The notes below the pieces were generated by a model that saw only the letters and a program-made list of their open reading frames with translations, searched no databases and was not told where the DNA came from. From RFPW01 sp040401595 (GTDB taxonomy: Bacteria > Pseudomonadota > Gammaproteobacteria > Burkholderiales > Burkholderiaceae_E), in contig JBBAOE010000008.1 in assembly GCA_040401595.1 (NCBI GenBank), positions 62,001-126,000 on the forward strand: a stretch of DNA of 64,000 nt. Direction: 5' to 3'. Both the position numbers and the translations under genes were made by a program. This document shows, piece after piece, positions 27,613 to 36,057 of the stretch; position 1 is the stretch's first letter; every line of letters begins with the position of its first letter.

Positions 27613-29202
27613 CTATTTCTTCAACTTGTCCTGTTCGATCGAGCGACGCAAGGCCTCCATCGCGTCGTCTGCCGAATCGCTGGCCTTGTTGTCCGACTCA
27701 CTACCCGACGGACCACCCTGCGCGCCAGGCAGACCTGATGGATCCGTCGTGGCATTTGAATCCGATGGCCCCTCGGATTTGCCATGGATATCTTGCAGTT
27801 GCTCAATCGCCTTGTCCAGATCCAGCACTTTCTCCTTGTCCAGAAACACCGTGACGGTCTGCGGAAAGAAAATGACCACCGCAACAAGAATAAGTTGGAT
27901 GATGATGAACGGGATTGCACCAAGGTAGATGTCTCTGGACTCCACCTTGCGTGGCAGAGATCCATTACGGTGTAGCGTGTCCGAGATCCCGCGCAAGTAA
28001 AACAATGCAAAACCAAAGGGCGGGTGCATAAAGCTGGTTTGCATGTTCACGCAGATCATCACGCCGAACCAGACAAGGTCGATCCCAAGTTTTGCCGCCA
28101 CCGGGGCAAGGAACGGAATGATGATGAAGGCGATCTCGAAGAAATCCAGAAAAAATGCCAAAAAGAAAATAAAAATATTGACGACGATCAGAAAACCAAG
28201 TTGACCACCTGGCAAACCAGCGAGGAGATGCTCAATCCAGATGCCTCCATCCACGCCCTGGAAGACCAGTGAAAACACCCGTGAACCGATCAGAATAAAG
28301 ACCACCATTGCCGTGATCCGCATGGTCGACAGGAGAGCCTGCTTGAACAGGTCAAAACTCAGTCGCTTGTGGATCGCAGCCAGAATGAAGGCGCCCGCAG
28401 CGCCCATGGCCCCCGCTTCGGTGGGCGTGGCGATGGCGATGTTGAGCCCTGGCAGGCCCCCCATGCTACCCAACACCGTCAGGATCAGAACCGCCGATGG
28501 AACAATGCCGCGAAGGCACTTGCTCCAAAGCGCCCATCCGTCCAGGGTTCGGGCTTCCTTGGGCAAACCCGGGACATGGGACGGGCAGATTCTCGACAGC
28601 ATGAAGGTGTAGAGGGCAAACAGCAGAACCTGAAGGATTGAGGGTCCCCAGGCCCCTTTGTACATATCGCCAACAGGTTTACCGAGTTGGTCCGCCAGGA
28701 CAATGAGGACGAGCGATGGCGGAACCAATTGGGTAATCGTTCCCGACGCCGCCAGAACGCCAGTGGCATAGCGCATGTTGTAGCCCCAGCGCATCATCAC
28801 CGGCAGCGAGATCATCGCCATGGCAATGACCTGGCCGGCAACGGTACCGGTGATCGCCCCGAGAATGAATCCAACAATAATGACCGAATAGCCAAGCCCG
28901 CCACGGATCGGGCCAAAGAGCTGGCCCATGGAGTCCAACATGTCTTCAGCGAGTCCGCAGCGCTCAAGGATCGTTCCCATCAGCGTGAAAAATGGAATCG
29001 CAAGCAGCAGTTCGTTGGACAGGATGCCGAACACGTTGAGCGGCAATGCCGACATAAACGAGGCCGGGAACCACCCCATGTGAACCGCGAAGAATCCGCA
29101 TCCAAGGCCGAGTGCGGTCAACGAGAACGAGACCGGAAATCCGATCAGCAGCACAATGACAAGCCCCGCAAACATCAGCGGGGCAAAGGTATCCATCGTC
29201 AT
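27613..29202 (-). CDS. dctM: TRAP transporter large permease (DctM type)
   Basis: Twelve-segment membrane subunit, about 529 aa. Typical segments are LLIGFPVSFSLTALG, LSNELLLAIPFFTLMG, GFILGAITGTVAGQVIAMAM, and MQTSFMHPPFGFALFYLRG near the end of the transport domain. After the last membrane helix comes a hydrophilic tail of about 80 residues, rich in Ser, Asp and Gly and ending in a charged helix, which most DctM proteins lack. The ATG at 29202 overlaps the dctQ stop by four bases (ATGA). Confidence 0.93.
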   Translation of the reverse strand: MTMDTFAPLMFAGLVIVLLIGFPVSFSLTALGLGCGFFAVHMGWFPASFMSALPLNVFGILSNELLLAIPFFTLMGTILERCGLAEDMLDSMGQLFGPIRGGLGYSVIIVGFILGAITGTVAGQVIAMAMISLPVMMRWGYNMRYATGVLAASGTITQLVPPSLVLIVLADQLGKPVGDMYKGAWGPSILQVLLFALYTFMLSRICPSHVPGLPKEARTLDGWALWSKCLRGIVPSAVLILTVLGSMGGLPGLNIAIATPTEAGAMGAAGAFILAAIHKRLSFDLFKQALLSTMRITAMVVFILIGSRVFSLVFQGVDGGIWIEHLLAGLPGGQLGFLIVVNIFIFFLAFFLDFFEIAFIIIPFLAPVAAKLGIDLVWFGVMICVNMQTSFMHPPFGFALFYLRGISDTLHRNGSLPRKVESRDIYLGAIPFIIIQLILVAVVIFFPQTVTVFLDKEKVLDLDKAIEQLQDIHGKSEGPSDSNATTDPSGLPGAQGGPSGSESDNKASDSADDAMEALRRSIEQDKLKK

Positions 29203-29738
29203 TGCAGAGGCCTCTCGTAATGAAACTCGGAGTCGTAGCGGTTCAGCAACCAGGCGAGCCGCTTGATGGCTTCGGAAACACCCTGCGCGAACAACAAGCA
29301 AAAGCCCAGAGGCAACATCAGCATGGCCGGCCAGCGAATGAGGCCTCCGGCATTACTCGAAACCTCGCCACTGGCGTACATTTTCAAAAATAGTGGCAGC
29401 GCGAAATGAATCATCACCGCCATCGATGGCAGCAGGAAACACAGCAATCCAATGAGATCAATCCAGGCTTGAACCCGTCCGGAGTACTGGCCATACAGAA
29501 CATCAACACGGACATGCTCATTGACTCTCAAGACCTGCGAAGCGCCAAGCATCACGCAGGCGGCAAACAGATACCACTGGATTTCAAGAAACGCGTTGGA
29601 ACTGTAGTTAAAGCCGTAGCGCACCACCGCATTCAAAGCGCTGATGAAGCAGGAGGCGCCCATCGCCCACTTCGCAACGATTGCAAAACGATCCGTCACG
29701 CCATCGATGAGTCTCATCAACCCCAGCAATGCATCCAT
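29199..29738 (-). CDS. dctQ: TRAP transporter small permease (DctQ type)
   Basis: Four-segment membrane protein of 179 aa with the family motif EIQWYLFAACVMLGASQVL and NEHVRVDVLYGQ. It pairs with the large permease encoded directly downstream. The receptor gene that normally precedes dctQ is instead on the opposite strand past dctM. Confidence 0.92.
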   Translation of the reverse strand: MDALLGLMRLIDGVTDRFAIVAKWAMGASCFISALNAVVRYGFNYSSNAFLEIQWYLFAACVMLGASQVLRVNEHVRVDVLYGQYSGRVQAWIDLIGLLCFLLPSMAVMIHFALPLFLKMYASGEVSSNAGGLIRWPAMLMLPLGFCLLFAQGVSEAIKRLAWLLNRYDSEFHYERPLQ

Positions 29739-30053
29739 GCAAAATCTCCCGTCAGCGGACCGTCAAGGTGGCCGGACTTAGACACCGATCAAAATTTCAA
29801 GCTCCGGGCTTGAACAACCATTCAGCCTACGCAAAACACGAAGCACAGAACCATCGAGGTCGCGTCATGCGACTCGATGAGAGCAAAAGGGTGTCCGATC
29901 GTGGGCCAGAACAATCGTCGCAGGGTCCCGGTTCCATGCCTTGATGACATGGACTTTCCCTGCGCCCTTCATTCCGCCAAGCGTGGAGTTTAACAAGCCC
30001 TGCCCAAAAATGGGGAATCCCGTCAATCGGGGTTGGTCAAGCTACAGGCATCT
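29739..30053. other. Intergenic region upstream of dctQ
   Basis: About 315 bases between the AtzG-like gene and dctQ, both on the minus strand. It holds a short inverted repeat, TTCAAGC-TCCGG-GCTTGAA, near 29797-29815 and no credible coding sequence. It probably carries the dctQM promoter; I could not identify -35/-10 or -24/-12 boxes with confidence. Confidence 0.5.
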
Positions 30054-30296
30054 TCAGATTAGGCTTGCTTGATTGCCTACGGGATCGGCCATTTGCAGAT
30101 GCAGGGGACGCAGATGCGCAAGAGCGAAGATATGTGCGGGCTCGGTCTGCGGATCCACCCGGTCATTCCAAGAATCGACCAGTCGCCTTTGGCGCTGCAT
30201 TGTTAGCAGCAGGTAGGGCAAATCCACCTCGGGGACACAAAGCCCCCGGCTCTCGAGGACTCTCTGCAGCGTCAATTCATCAGAATTCACCATCAT
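30054..30296 (-). CDS. AtzG-like (DUF4089) small protein, possible amidase subunit
   Basis: Small protein of 80 aa. Its ATG overlaps the stop of the Bug receptor gene by four bases (ATGA), which strongly suggests it is translated. A GLCVPEVDLPYLLLTMQRQ segment followed by EPAHIF resembles the GLP...EPAPVF pattern of AtzG-type proteins. AtzG is the small partner that stabilises the amidase AtzE, in a GatC-like way. An AtzE-type amidase is encoded at the head of this same operon. The match was made by eye and is short, so the family call is tentative; the existence of the gene is more certain. Confidence 0.5.
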   Translation of the reverse strand: MMVNSDELTLQRVLESRGLCVPEVDLPYLLLTMQRQRRLVDSWNDRVDPQTEPAHIFALAHLRPLHLQMADPVGNQASLI

Positions 30297-31285
30297 TGTT
30301 CGATCTGAACATTGGCTTTTTCGATGATCACGCGAACGCTCTTGAGTTCGTCTGCGAGCCATTTGGCATGCGCTGCCGAACTGCGCTGATTCGCGGGAAA
30401 TATGCCAGTACCCATGTCCAATAGTCGCTTCTGGACAGCGGGGTCTGCCAGAGCGAACTGCAGTGCTCCGTTCAATTGGTTCACGATCGCGCCCGAAGTA
30501 CCCTTGGGGGCATAGAGTCCATGCCAGACGGAAACGTCGACCTGGGGAATGCCGAGCTCACGCGTGGTCGGAATGTCGGGGAATGCAGCATTTCGCTGCG
30601 GCGAAGTGATAGCGTAAGCCTTGATCTTCTTCGAAGCCAAATGCGGAAAAGCATTCGTCGTCTGGTCGCACAACAGGTCGACATGCCCCGCAATGACATC
30701 CTGAAGCGCCAGGCTCGTGCTCTTGTATGGGATCAAATTGGACTCGGCGCCCAACGCCTGGGCCAGCATGATGGCGCACAGGTGCGACCCAGTACCCACG
30801 CCAGCGTTCGAAAATGCGACCCCTTTGCCGTTGGCCTTCAGGTTTGCAAATAACTCCTTCGCGTCCTTGGCTGGATAAGCTGGGTTAGCCGTGAGGACAT
30901 AGGGACCAATATTGACGAGCCCGATCGGCTCGAATGCCGTCGCCGTGTCATAGCTCAGGTTGTTATAGAGCGCGGCCGACAGGGCAATGGTCGTGTGGAT
31001 CAGGATCGTATATCCATCCGGTTTGGCGCGCGCAACCCGCGCTGCCGCAATCGTCCCGCCGGCTCCAGGCACATTTTCCATGATGACTGGCTGGCCAAGG
31101 TTTTCCGCCAACTTCGCGCCAATCAGGCGGGCGATCGTATCGGTGGCGCTACCCGCAGGAAATGGAACCACCATGCTGACAGGGCGAACCGGGTAAGACT
31201 GAGCCTGAACTGGCGAGCTTGCCAGCGTGATGACCGTCATGGCTGCACCGAGCATCGTACCGATCCGCTTAACGAGCTTATTCAT
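30293..31285 (-). CDS. Bug-family tripartite tricarboxylate transporter receptor
   Basis: Periplasmic binding protein of 330 aa with a Sec signal peptide (cleaved after SSPVQA, near residue 28). Bug-family hallmarks follow: YPVRPVSMVVPFPAGSATD, IMENVPGAGGTIAA, AKPDGYTIL and VSVWHGLYAPKGT. No TctA or TctB membrane genes are visible, so it is an orphan receptor, common in Burkholderiales. It sits between the NodB-like hydrolase and the AtzG-like gene, so its ligand is plausibly the amide or ureide that the operon degrades. Confidence 0.92.
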   Translation of the reverse strand: MNKLVKRIGTMLGAAMTVITLASSPVQAQSYPVRPVSMVVPFPAGSATDTIARLIGAKLAENLGQPVIMENVPGAGGTIAAARVARAKPDGYTILIHTTIALSAALYNNLSYDTATAFEPIGLVNIGPYVLTANPAYPAKDAKELFANLKANGKGVAFSNAGVGTGSHLCAIMLAQALGAESNLIPYKSTSLALQDVIAGHVDLLCDQTTNAFPHLASKKIKAYAITSPQRNAAFPDIPTTRELGIPQVDVSVWHGLYAPKGTSGAIVNQLNGALQFALADPAVQKRLLDMGTGIFPANQRSSAAHAKWLADELKSVRVIIEKANVQIEQ

Positions 31286-31316
31286 GGACAAATAGTTCCG
31301 GAAGTGAGTAACATAA

Positions 31317-32201
31317 TTAGAGAGAGGGGCAAGGCTGCTGCGCGACAAACCAGTCGTTGATCTGACCGCCTGACCAGAATGCCACGCCTTCCCGGCTTGC
31401 CAGCCTATCCAGCATCTGCTCGAAATAAGCGATTCGATGGGCTGCGCCAGAAACATAGGGATGGACGCCGAACGCCATAATGCGGACGGAGTCTGCACTT
31501 TCTGCATAGAGACGATCAAACGCATCACCAGCGCGGCGCAGCATGGCATCGGATTCGTGCATGCCGCTGATCATGATCGTGATGTCATTGATTTCAACGG
31601 TGTACGGGATGGAGAGCAGCGGGCGCGTCGCCGTTTTCACCCACAGGGGTTGGTCATCGAGAATCCAGTCACCAAACCAGTCAAATCCCGCCGCCGCAAC
31701 GTGCTCCAAGGTCTCGAGCGTCTGGGTCCGGCCAGGCCCGAGCCAGCCGCGCGGACGATGTCCGAGGAAGCGATGGAGCAAATCCGCTGACTGGTTGATC
31801 ATCGCTGCCTGATCTTCGACCTTGTGAATCGGCATTTGCACGTGGCAATGCGCCATAAACTCCCAACCCGCATCCCGGGCCGCCTCCGGAACCTGCGGTA
31901 CGGTTTCGCACACTTTTGAATTGATCGACATCGTGGGTTTGATGCCGCGTTTTTCAAACGCATCCAGAAGGCGCCAAAAACCAACTCGCATCCCATATTC
32001 ATGCCAGGTCCAGTTCGGCATATCTGGAACGACGCCTGAAATACCGCCAGGCGGTGGCGAAGCATGGCGGGGCATCGGGCGTTCAATTTCCCACTCCTCG
32101 ACATTGACGACCGGCCAAATGATGAGACGCGTACCGTCGTTAGTCTTGAGTGGAGCGCGCCGAAACGGCGTTGAGTACTCAATGCGCTGACGTGGATGCA
32201 C
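31317..32201 (-). CDS. NodB-like polysaccharide deacetylase family protein (PuuE allantoinase-like)
   Basis: Protein of 294 aa with the NodB (carbohydrate esterase 4) fold: LIIWPVVNVEEWEI at strand 1, then KPTMSINSKVCET, WEFMAHCHVQMPIHK with candidate metal histidines, GWLGPGRTQTLETLEH and IMAFGVHPYVSG. The first motif lacks a clear Asp pair, as in the PuuE-type hydrolases that act on small cyclic amides such as allantoin, not on sugars. The substrate is inferred only. The GTG start overlaps the amidase gene by 23 bases; no better start was found. Confidence 0.75.
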   Translation of the reverse strand: MHPRQRIEYSTPFRRAPLKTNDGTRLIIWPVVNVEEWEIERPMPRHASPPPGGISGVVPDMPNWTWHEYGMRVGFWRLLDAFEKRGIKPTMSINSKVCETVPQVPEAARDAGWEFMAHCHVQMPIHKVEDQAAMINQSADLLHRFLGHRPRGWLGPGRTQTLETLEHVAAAGFDWFGDWILDDQPLWVKTATRPLLSIPYTVEINDITIMISGMHESDAMLRRAGDAFDRLYAESADSVRIMAFGVHPYVSGAAHRIAYFEQMLDRLASREGVAFWSGGQINDWFVAQQPCPSL

Positions 32202-33636
32202 GCTGTATTGCCTCAGGGTCAGTTGTGTTGCATGGCGTTAGAACAGGTCGGCGCAGATGCCATTGGGTTGCGCTTTCGAAGGATTGCGCCACGCGATAGA
32301 CCATCGCCTCGCCAAATGCCCGCCCCACCACTTGGAGACCGATCGGGAGCCCGTTCTGGGAAAACCCCATCGGGACCGAAATGGCCGGTGATCCTGTCAG
32401 GTTGAAGGGGGTGCGCGCCTGCCGATCGTAGGTTCGTTCCACCGCTTCTTCATCATCGATGGCGCAGGGCATTTCAAGGCTCGAAACGCAAAGCGCTGCG
32501 TCGACTGTCTGCATGGCGGCAGCAAATTCCTGCGAAAGCAAGGTTCGCATCTGCTGCGCGCGGATGTAATCGCTCGCGCTAAGAAAGGCGCCAGACAAAA
32601 GACGGGTTCTTCCTCGCCTGCCGTATGCGTCAATCGACGTTTTGAGCCAGTTCTCATGAATTGCGAAACTTTCGGCCTGGAGTATCAGACGACCGCAGCC
32701 AACGTAGGTGTCAAGCGGTGAGAGTTTGAGTGGTACCAGTTCAGCCCCCAGACCCTCAAGCGTTGCACACGCTTGGAGAAAGGCCGAACGGATCTCGGGG
32801 TTGGCAAGCGCACCGAATTCATCGAGCACACCAAGGCGCAGTCCCTTCACTCCATCGTCAAGGGAGGCCTGAAAACTCGGGTTCGGATGGTCGACGCTGG
32901 TGACGTCCTGAGGATCGCGCCCGAGGAGTGCCTCGAGCACAAGTACGTTGTCGCGCACATTGCGGGTCATGGGCCCGATATGGTCCAGGGAAAAGGAAAG
33001 CGGGAATGCGCCCGTCCTGCTGACGGCCCCATAGGTCGGCTTCATGCCCGTGATTCCACAGGCGCTGGCTGGATGACGGACGGACCCGCCAGTGTCCGTA
33101 CCAAGCGCGACCGGGGCAAACCCAGCAGCAATCGCAACGCCAGACCCGCTGGAGGAGCCGCCGGGGTGGTGGCTGCGGTTCCATGGATTGCGGGCAGGTG
33201 GCCATGGAAGGTCAAATGAAGGTCCCCCGGTGGCGAATTCGTGCAACGCGGTCTTACCAATGATGATCGCCCCCGCCTGACGCAACTTTGAAACGACGAA
33301 TGCGTCACGATCGGCAATGTGATGAAACCGGATTTTTGAATGCGCCGATGTGCGCTGTCCAGCCACGTCGACGATATCCTTCAAGGCGACAGGCACCCCA
33401 TGCAAAGGGCCGCGCCACCCGCCCTGGGCGATTTCGCGCTCCGCCTTGCTCGCCTCCAAAAGCGACCGTTCACGGTCAATCGCAATAAAGGCGTCGAGTG
33501 CGTGATTGTACTGATCAATACGTTCCAGAAAGGACGTCAGGTAAGCCACGGGGGATAAGTTTCCCGAACGAAGCAGGCCGGCTGCGTCGTTCAGCGAAAG
33601 CTGCGTCAGATCATCCATTTTCGGCTGACTTTTCAT
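32179..33636 (-). CDS. Amidase signature family enzyme (GatA/AtzE-like)
   Basis: Enzyme of 485 aa with the Ser-cisSer-Lys triad of the amidase signature family: K86 in GVPVALKDIVDVAG, the cis-Ser within HHPGGSSSGSGVA (161-163) and nucleophile S185 in GTDTGGSVRHPASACG. The tail ISVPMGFSQNGLPIGLQVVG is also typical. It heads a four-gene unit with a NodB-like hydrolase, a Bug receptor and an AtzG-like protein, so a catabolic amidohydrolase is more likely than a tRNA amidotransferase subunit; no gatB or gatC is nearby. ATG 33636 is chosen; ATG 33618 is possible. Confidence 0.88.
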   Translation of the reverse strand: MKSQPKMDDLTQLSLNDAAGLLRSGNLSPVAYLTSFLERIDQYNHALDAFIAIDRERSLLEASKAEREIAQGGWRGPLHGVPVALKDIVDVAGQRTSAHSKIRFHHIADRDAFVVSKLRQAGAIIIGKTALHEFATGGPSFDLPWPPARNPWNRSHHPGGSSSGSGVAIAAGFAPVALGTDTGGSVRHPASACGITGMKPTYGAVSRTGAFPLSFSLDHIGPMTRNVRDNVLVLEALLGRDPQDVTSVDHPNPSFQASLDDGVKGLRLGVLDEFGALANPEIRSAFLQACATLEGLGAELVPLKLSPLDTYVGCGRLILQAESFAIHENWLKTSIDAYGRRGRTRLLSGAFLSASDYIRAQQMRTLLSQEFAAAMQTVDAALCVSSLEMPCAIDDEEAVERTYDRQARTPFNLTGSPAISVPMGFSQNGLPIGLQVVGRAFGEAMVYRVAQSFESATQWHLRRPVLTPCNTTDPEAIQRASTSAH

Positions 33637-34096
33637 GGGAAGTGTTCATGCTGGCTGTCGCCCGACGCAGTTCAAGGGAAACCGGCCCCAGGTGTTCGTA
33701 GTTGTTCCGGATCGAGTTATTCCTGGGAACCGTCCTGGAGGTTCAGGCGGTGACGGCCAACGGCAAAGTCCAAAGCCAGATGCTATCTGGAGTTTTGCGC
33801 TTCAGGCTGCGATGCCGGGTCACCTGACTCTGGGAGCTACAGGTTTCGCTTGGGCGCAGGATGATTTGGCACAGTTGCGCACGATCCTTTGAGATCGTGT
33901 CTTGCGAACAGATCAGTCAGATCAACTGCAATCTCGGCTAGAGGTCGCTAGCGGCCGAACCTGATCCAGGAGCGGCATCCATGAATGGCGTCAAACGACG
34001 CGATCGAAGGTCGGTCTGCAACAGTCGTCTGAATGCCCTGCGGCCATGAATGGAAGCCGGGCACGGGCTTCATGGCCGCAGGGTATCGACGCGAGT
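33637..34096. other. Intergenic region upstream of the amidase operon
   Basis: About 460 bases without a convincing gene. An 85-codon plus-strand open frame (33635-33892) shows no recognisable motif or ribosome site. A strong inverted repeat occupies 34036-34083. The operon promoter presumably lies here, but no clear -35/-10 pair was found. Confidence 0.5.
34036..34083. repeat. Inverted repeat with 15-bp perfect arms
   Basis: CCCTGCGGCCATGAA at 34036-34050 is the exact complement of TTCATGGCCGCAGGG at 34069-34083, with 18 bases between. An inner GAAGCC/GGCTTC pairing would compete with the outer stem. It lies 13 bases past the stop of the DUF883-like gene. No T-run follows on either strand. 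Confidence 0.85.
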
Positions 34097-34390
34097 TCAT
34101 CGGATCAATCGGCTCATCAAAAATCCGATGGCGAGTGCAATACCAACGATAGCCAATGGGCGCTCACGAACCCGCTCACGCGTTTGCGCGACCAGGCGGT
34201 CCTGTACCGCCTGCCAGGCTTCACCGCGAACGACGAATTGATCGGCCGCCTGGTGCACGACCGTAGCCAGTCGATCGACCGTGCGATGGGCGCGGTGTTG
34301 GTGGGCATGCGATGCGCCATTGGCATGTTCGGGAGAGCCCTCGCCTGAGGCGACTGGCTTGGAAGATACCTGCGGAACGTTGGTTTCCAT
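34097..34390 (-). CDS. DUF883/ElaB-YqjD-type small membrane protein
   Basis: Protein of 97 aa. The C-terminal RERPLAIVGIALAIGFLMSRLIR is the characteristic arginine-flanked membrane anchor of the ElaB/YqjD/YgaM family; E. coli members bind ribosomes at the inner membrane in stationary phase. The N-terminal half is His/Ala-rich and then helical. GGAG lies nine bases before ATG 34390. It follows the sigma-54 activator gene on the same strand. Confidence 0.75.
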   Translation of the reverse strand: METNVPQVSSKPVASGEGSPEHANGASHAHQHRAHRTVDRLATVVHQAADQFVVRGEAWQAVQDRLVAQTRERVRERPLAIVGIALAIGFLMSRLIR

Positions 34391-34458
34391 CAATGCGGTC
34401 TCCTCAGTGGATGTCGGTCACACAAGGAGACACAGCAAGCGACGTACCGTCACCAAGA

Positions 34459-35847
34459 TTAGTGGCCGGGTTTATTCAGCGCCATTTCACCCACCAGATT
34501 CGAGAGATGTTCCGTGCTGATCCCGAGCATCGCCGCCGCGCGATCCTCAACCCAGGCGCACTGCACCAGCGTGGCCAGAGCCAACTGACGTTTGGCCTGC
34601 TCAATTGACGAGCCGATGCGGATAACCACCCCGCGCCGATCGACCTGAGTATCCGATTGCGCTGTCGCTGCGATGCTCTCAGCGGCGTGTTCATCCTCAA
34701 GCAAGACGCCATTGGCATCCAGCACCTCATCCGCAAGAATATAGGCGCGCTGAACGGCATTCCTCAATTGCCGGACATTGCCAGGCCACGGCGCGTCATG
34801 CCACCGGGATACCACCTGAGCATCAAAGCGTTTTTGGGTGCCCTCGCTGCGATTGAGTTCCTGGAGGAAATGCGAGGCGAGTAGTTCGATGTCCTCACGA
34901 CGTTCTCTCAGCGGTGGCAGCCGAATGGGAAATGCATTCAGCCTGTGGTAGAGATCCTCGCGCAACTTTCCAGCCTGAACTGCCTGCTCTGGAATCCGAT
35001 TCGTTGCCGAAATCAGCCGGACATTGGTGTGGATCGGTTGAACACTACCCACCCGGGTAAAGGTCCCGGTTTCGAGGACCCGCAGTAGTTTGACCTGCAG
35101 TTCGAGCGGCATCTCGGTGACCTCGTCGAGAAAAATGGTCCCGCCATCGGCCCGCTCGAAGAATCCTTTGTGTTGACGGTCAGCACCGGTGAAACTCCCG
35201 CGTTCATGACCGAACAGTTCACTCTCGATCAATTGCGCGGAGACAGCCCCGCAATTCAGTGGGAAGAAGGGTTGACGGGCGCGTCGACTCAGACGGTGAA
35301 CTGTCTGGGCAGCCAATTCCTTACCAGTGCCACTCTCCCCGATGAGTAACACCGTCGCTGAAGTGGGCGCAACCCTGGCCAGTTGATCATAGAGCGCTTT
35401 CATGGCCGGGCTGCGACCGAGCAGGTTGCCGAACCAGCCTGGCTCGGCCGCAAAATCGATGACGGAGACCCCGACAGGATGCGGCGAGTCTGCGGAAGTC
35501 CCGATCGACGCCAGTGCATGATGAACCCGCTTGAGTTCGAGCGGTAACGGCAAAAAATCAAACACACCCGCGCGCAATGCCGATAACGCGGTTTCCACCG
35601 AGGGCTTGGCTGCCATCAAGACGGTCGCGGTCTGCTCGCGACCCGGCAGGTCCGAAATCAGTGCGAGCCCCTCGCCATCCGGCAGGCTCTGGTTGATAAA
35701 GGCGATATTGGGCCGGTGACGGCCAATTTCGATGCGGCCCTTTCGAACCGAATCGGCGAGGCTAAGCGTCATCCCCTCACTACGAACGATTTCTGACAGA
35801 CAGCGTTGAATTTCGAGGTCTGCGTCAACAACCAACGCATGGGCCAT
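34459..35847 (-). CDS. NtrC-type sigma-54 activator with degenerate receiver domain
   Basis: Protein of 462 aa with three domains. The N-terminal receiver fold (1-115) has Asn at the phosphoacceptor position (N52 in IAFINQSLPDGEG), Ala for the conserved Thr and Leu for the conserved Lys (FLPLPLEL), so phosphorylation is unlikely. The AAA+ domain is intact: Walker A GESGTGKE (170-177), GSFTGA (217-222, a common GAFTGA variant that contacts sigma-54), Walker B GGTIFLDEVTEM and the arginine-bearing PPLRERREDI. A Fis-type helix-turn-helix ends the protein. It is divergent from rpoN, 210 bases away. Without phosphorylation control, binding of a partner or ligand may set its activity. Confidence 0.9.
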   Translation of the reverse strand: MAHALVVDADLEIQRCLSEIVRSEGMTLSLADSVRKGRIEIGRHRPNIAFINQSLPDGEGLALISDLPGREQTATVLMAAKPSVETALSALRAGVFDFLPLPLELKRVHHALASIGTSADSPHPVGVSVIDFAAEPGWFGNLLGRSPAMKALYDQLARVAPTSATVLLIGESGTGKELAAQTVHRLSRRARQPFFPLNCGAVSAQLIESELFGHERGSFTGADRQHKGFFERADGGTIFLDEVTEMPLELQVKLLRVLETGTFTRVGSVQPIHTNVRLISATNRIPEQAVQAGKLREDLYHRLNAFPIRLPPLRERREDIELLASHFLQELNRSEGTQKRFDAQVVSRWHDAPWPGNVRQLRNAVQRAYILADEVLDANGVLLEDEHAAESIAATAQSDTQVDRRGVVIRIGSSIEQAKRQLALATLVQCAWVEDRAAAMLGISTEHLSNLVGEMALNKPGH

Positions 35848-36057
35848 CCGGTTCCTTTGGGTGAATATGCCTCGGGTCGCCCCAAGAACAAGTGGTCAAA
35901 TCGGAACGCAACATCATCAGCCGGCAACCCTTCGTTGGAGCGTGACGGAATTGGCATTCCGACAAAGCTACGCCGCTCGTCCAACGAGCCAACCAAATGG
36001 CGGTGCGGGAACGCCAGTTGCTCAAGTCATCTTCGCGCAATCGACGGAGACCCCCTG

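Noticed and set aside
33860..33885. Possible sigma-54 promoter (TTGGCACAGTTGCGCA)
   Set aside because: TTGGCAC is present, but the GC of the -12 element is at the wrong distance from GG, and the orientation points away from the amidase genes.
33635..33892. Small plus-strand gene upstream of the amidase operon
   Set aside because: No ribosome site or family pattern, and its start overlaps the amidase start; kept only as intergenic note.
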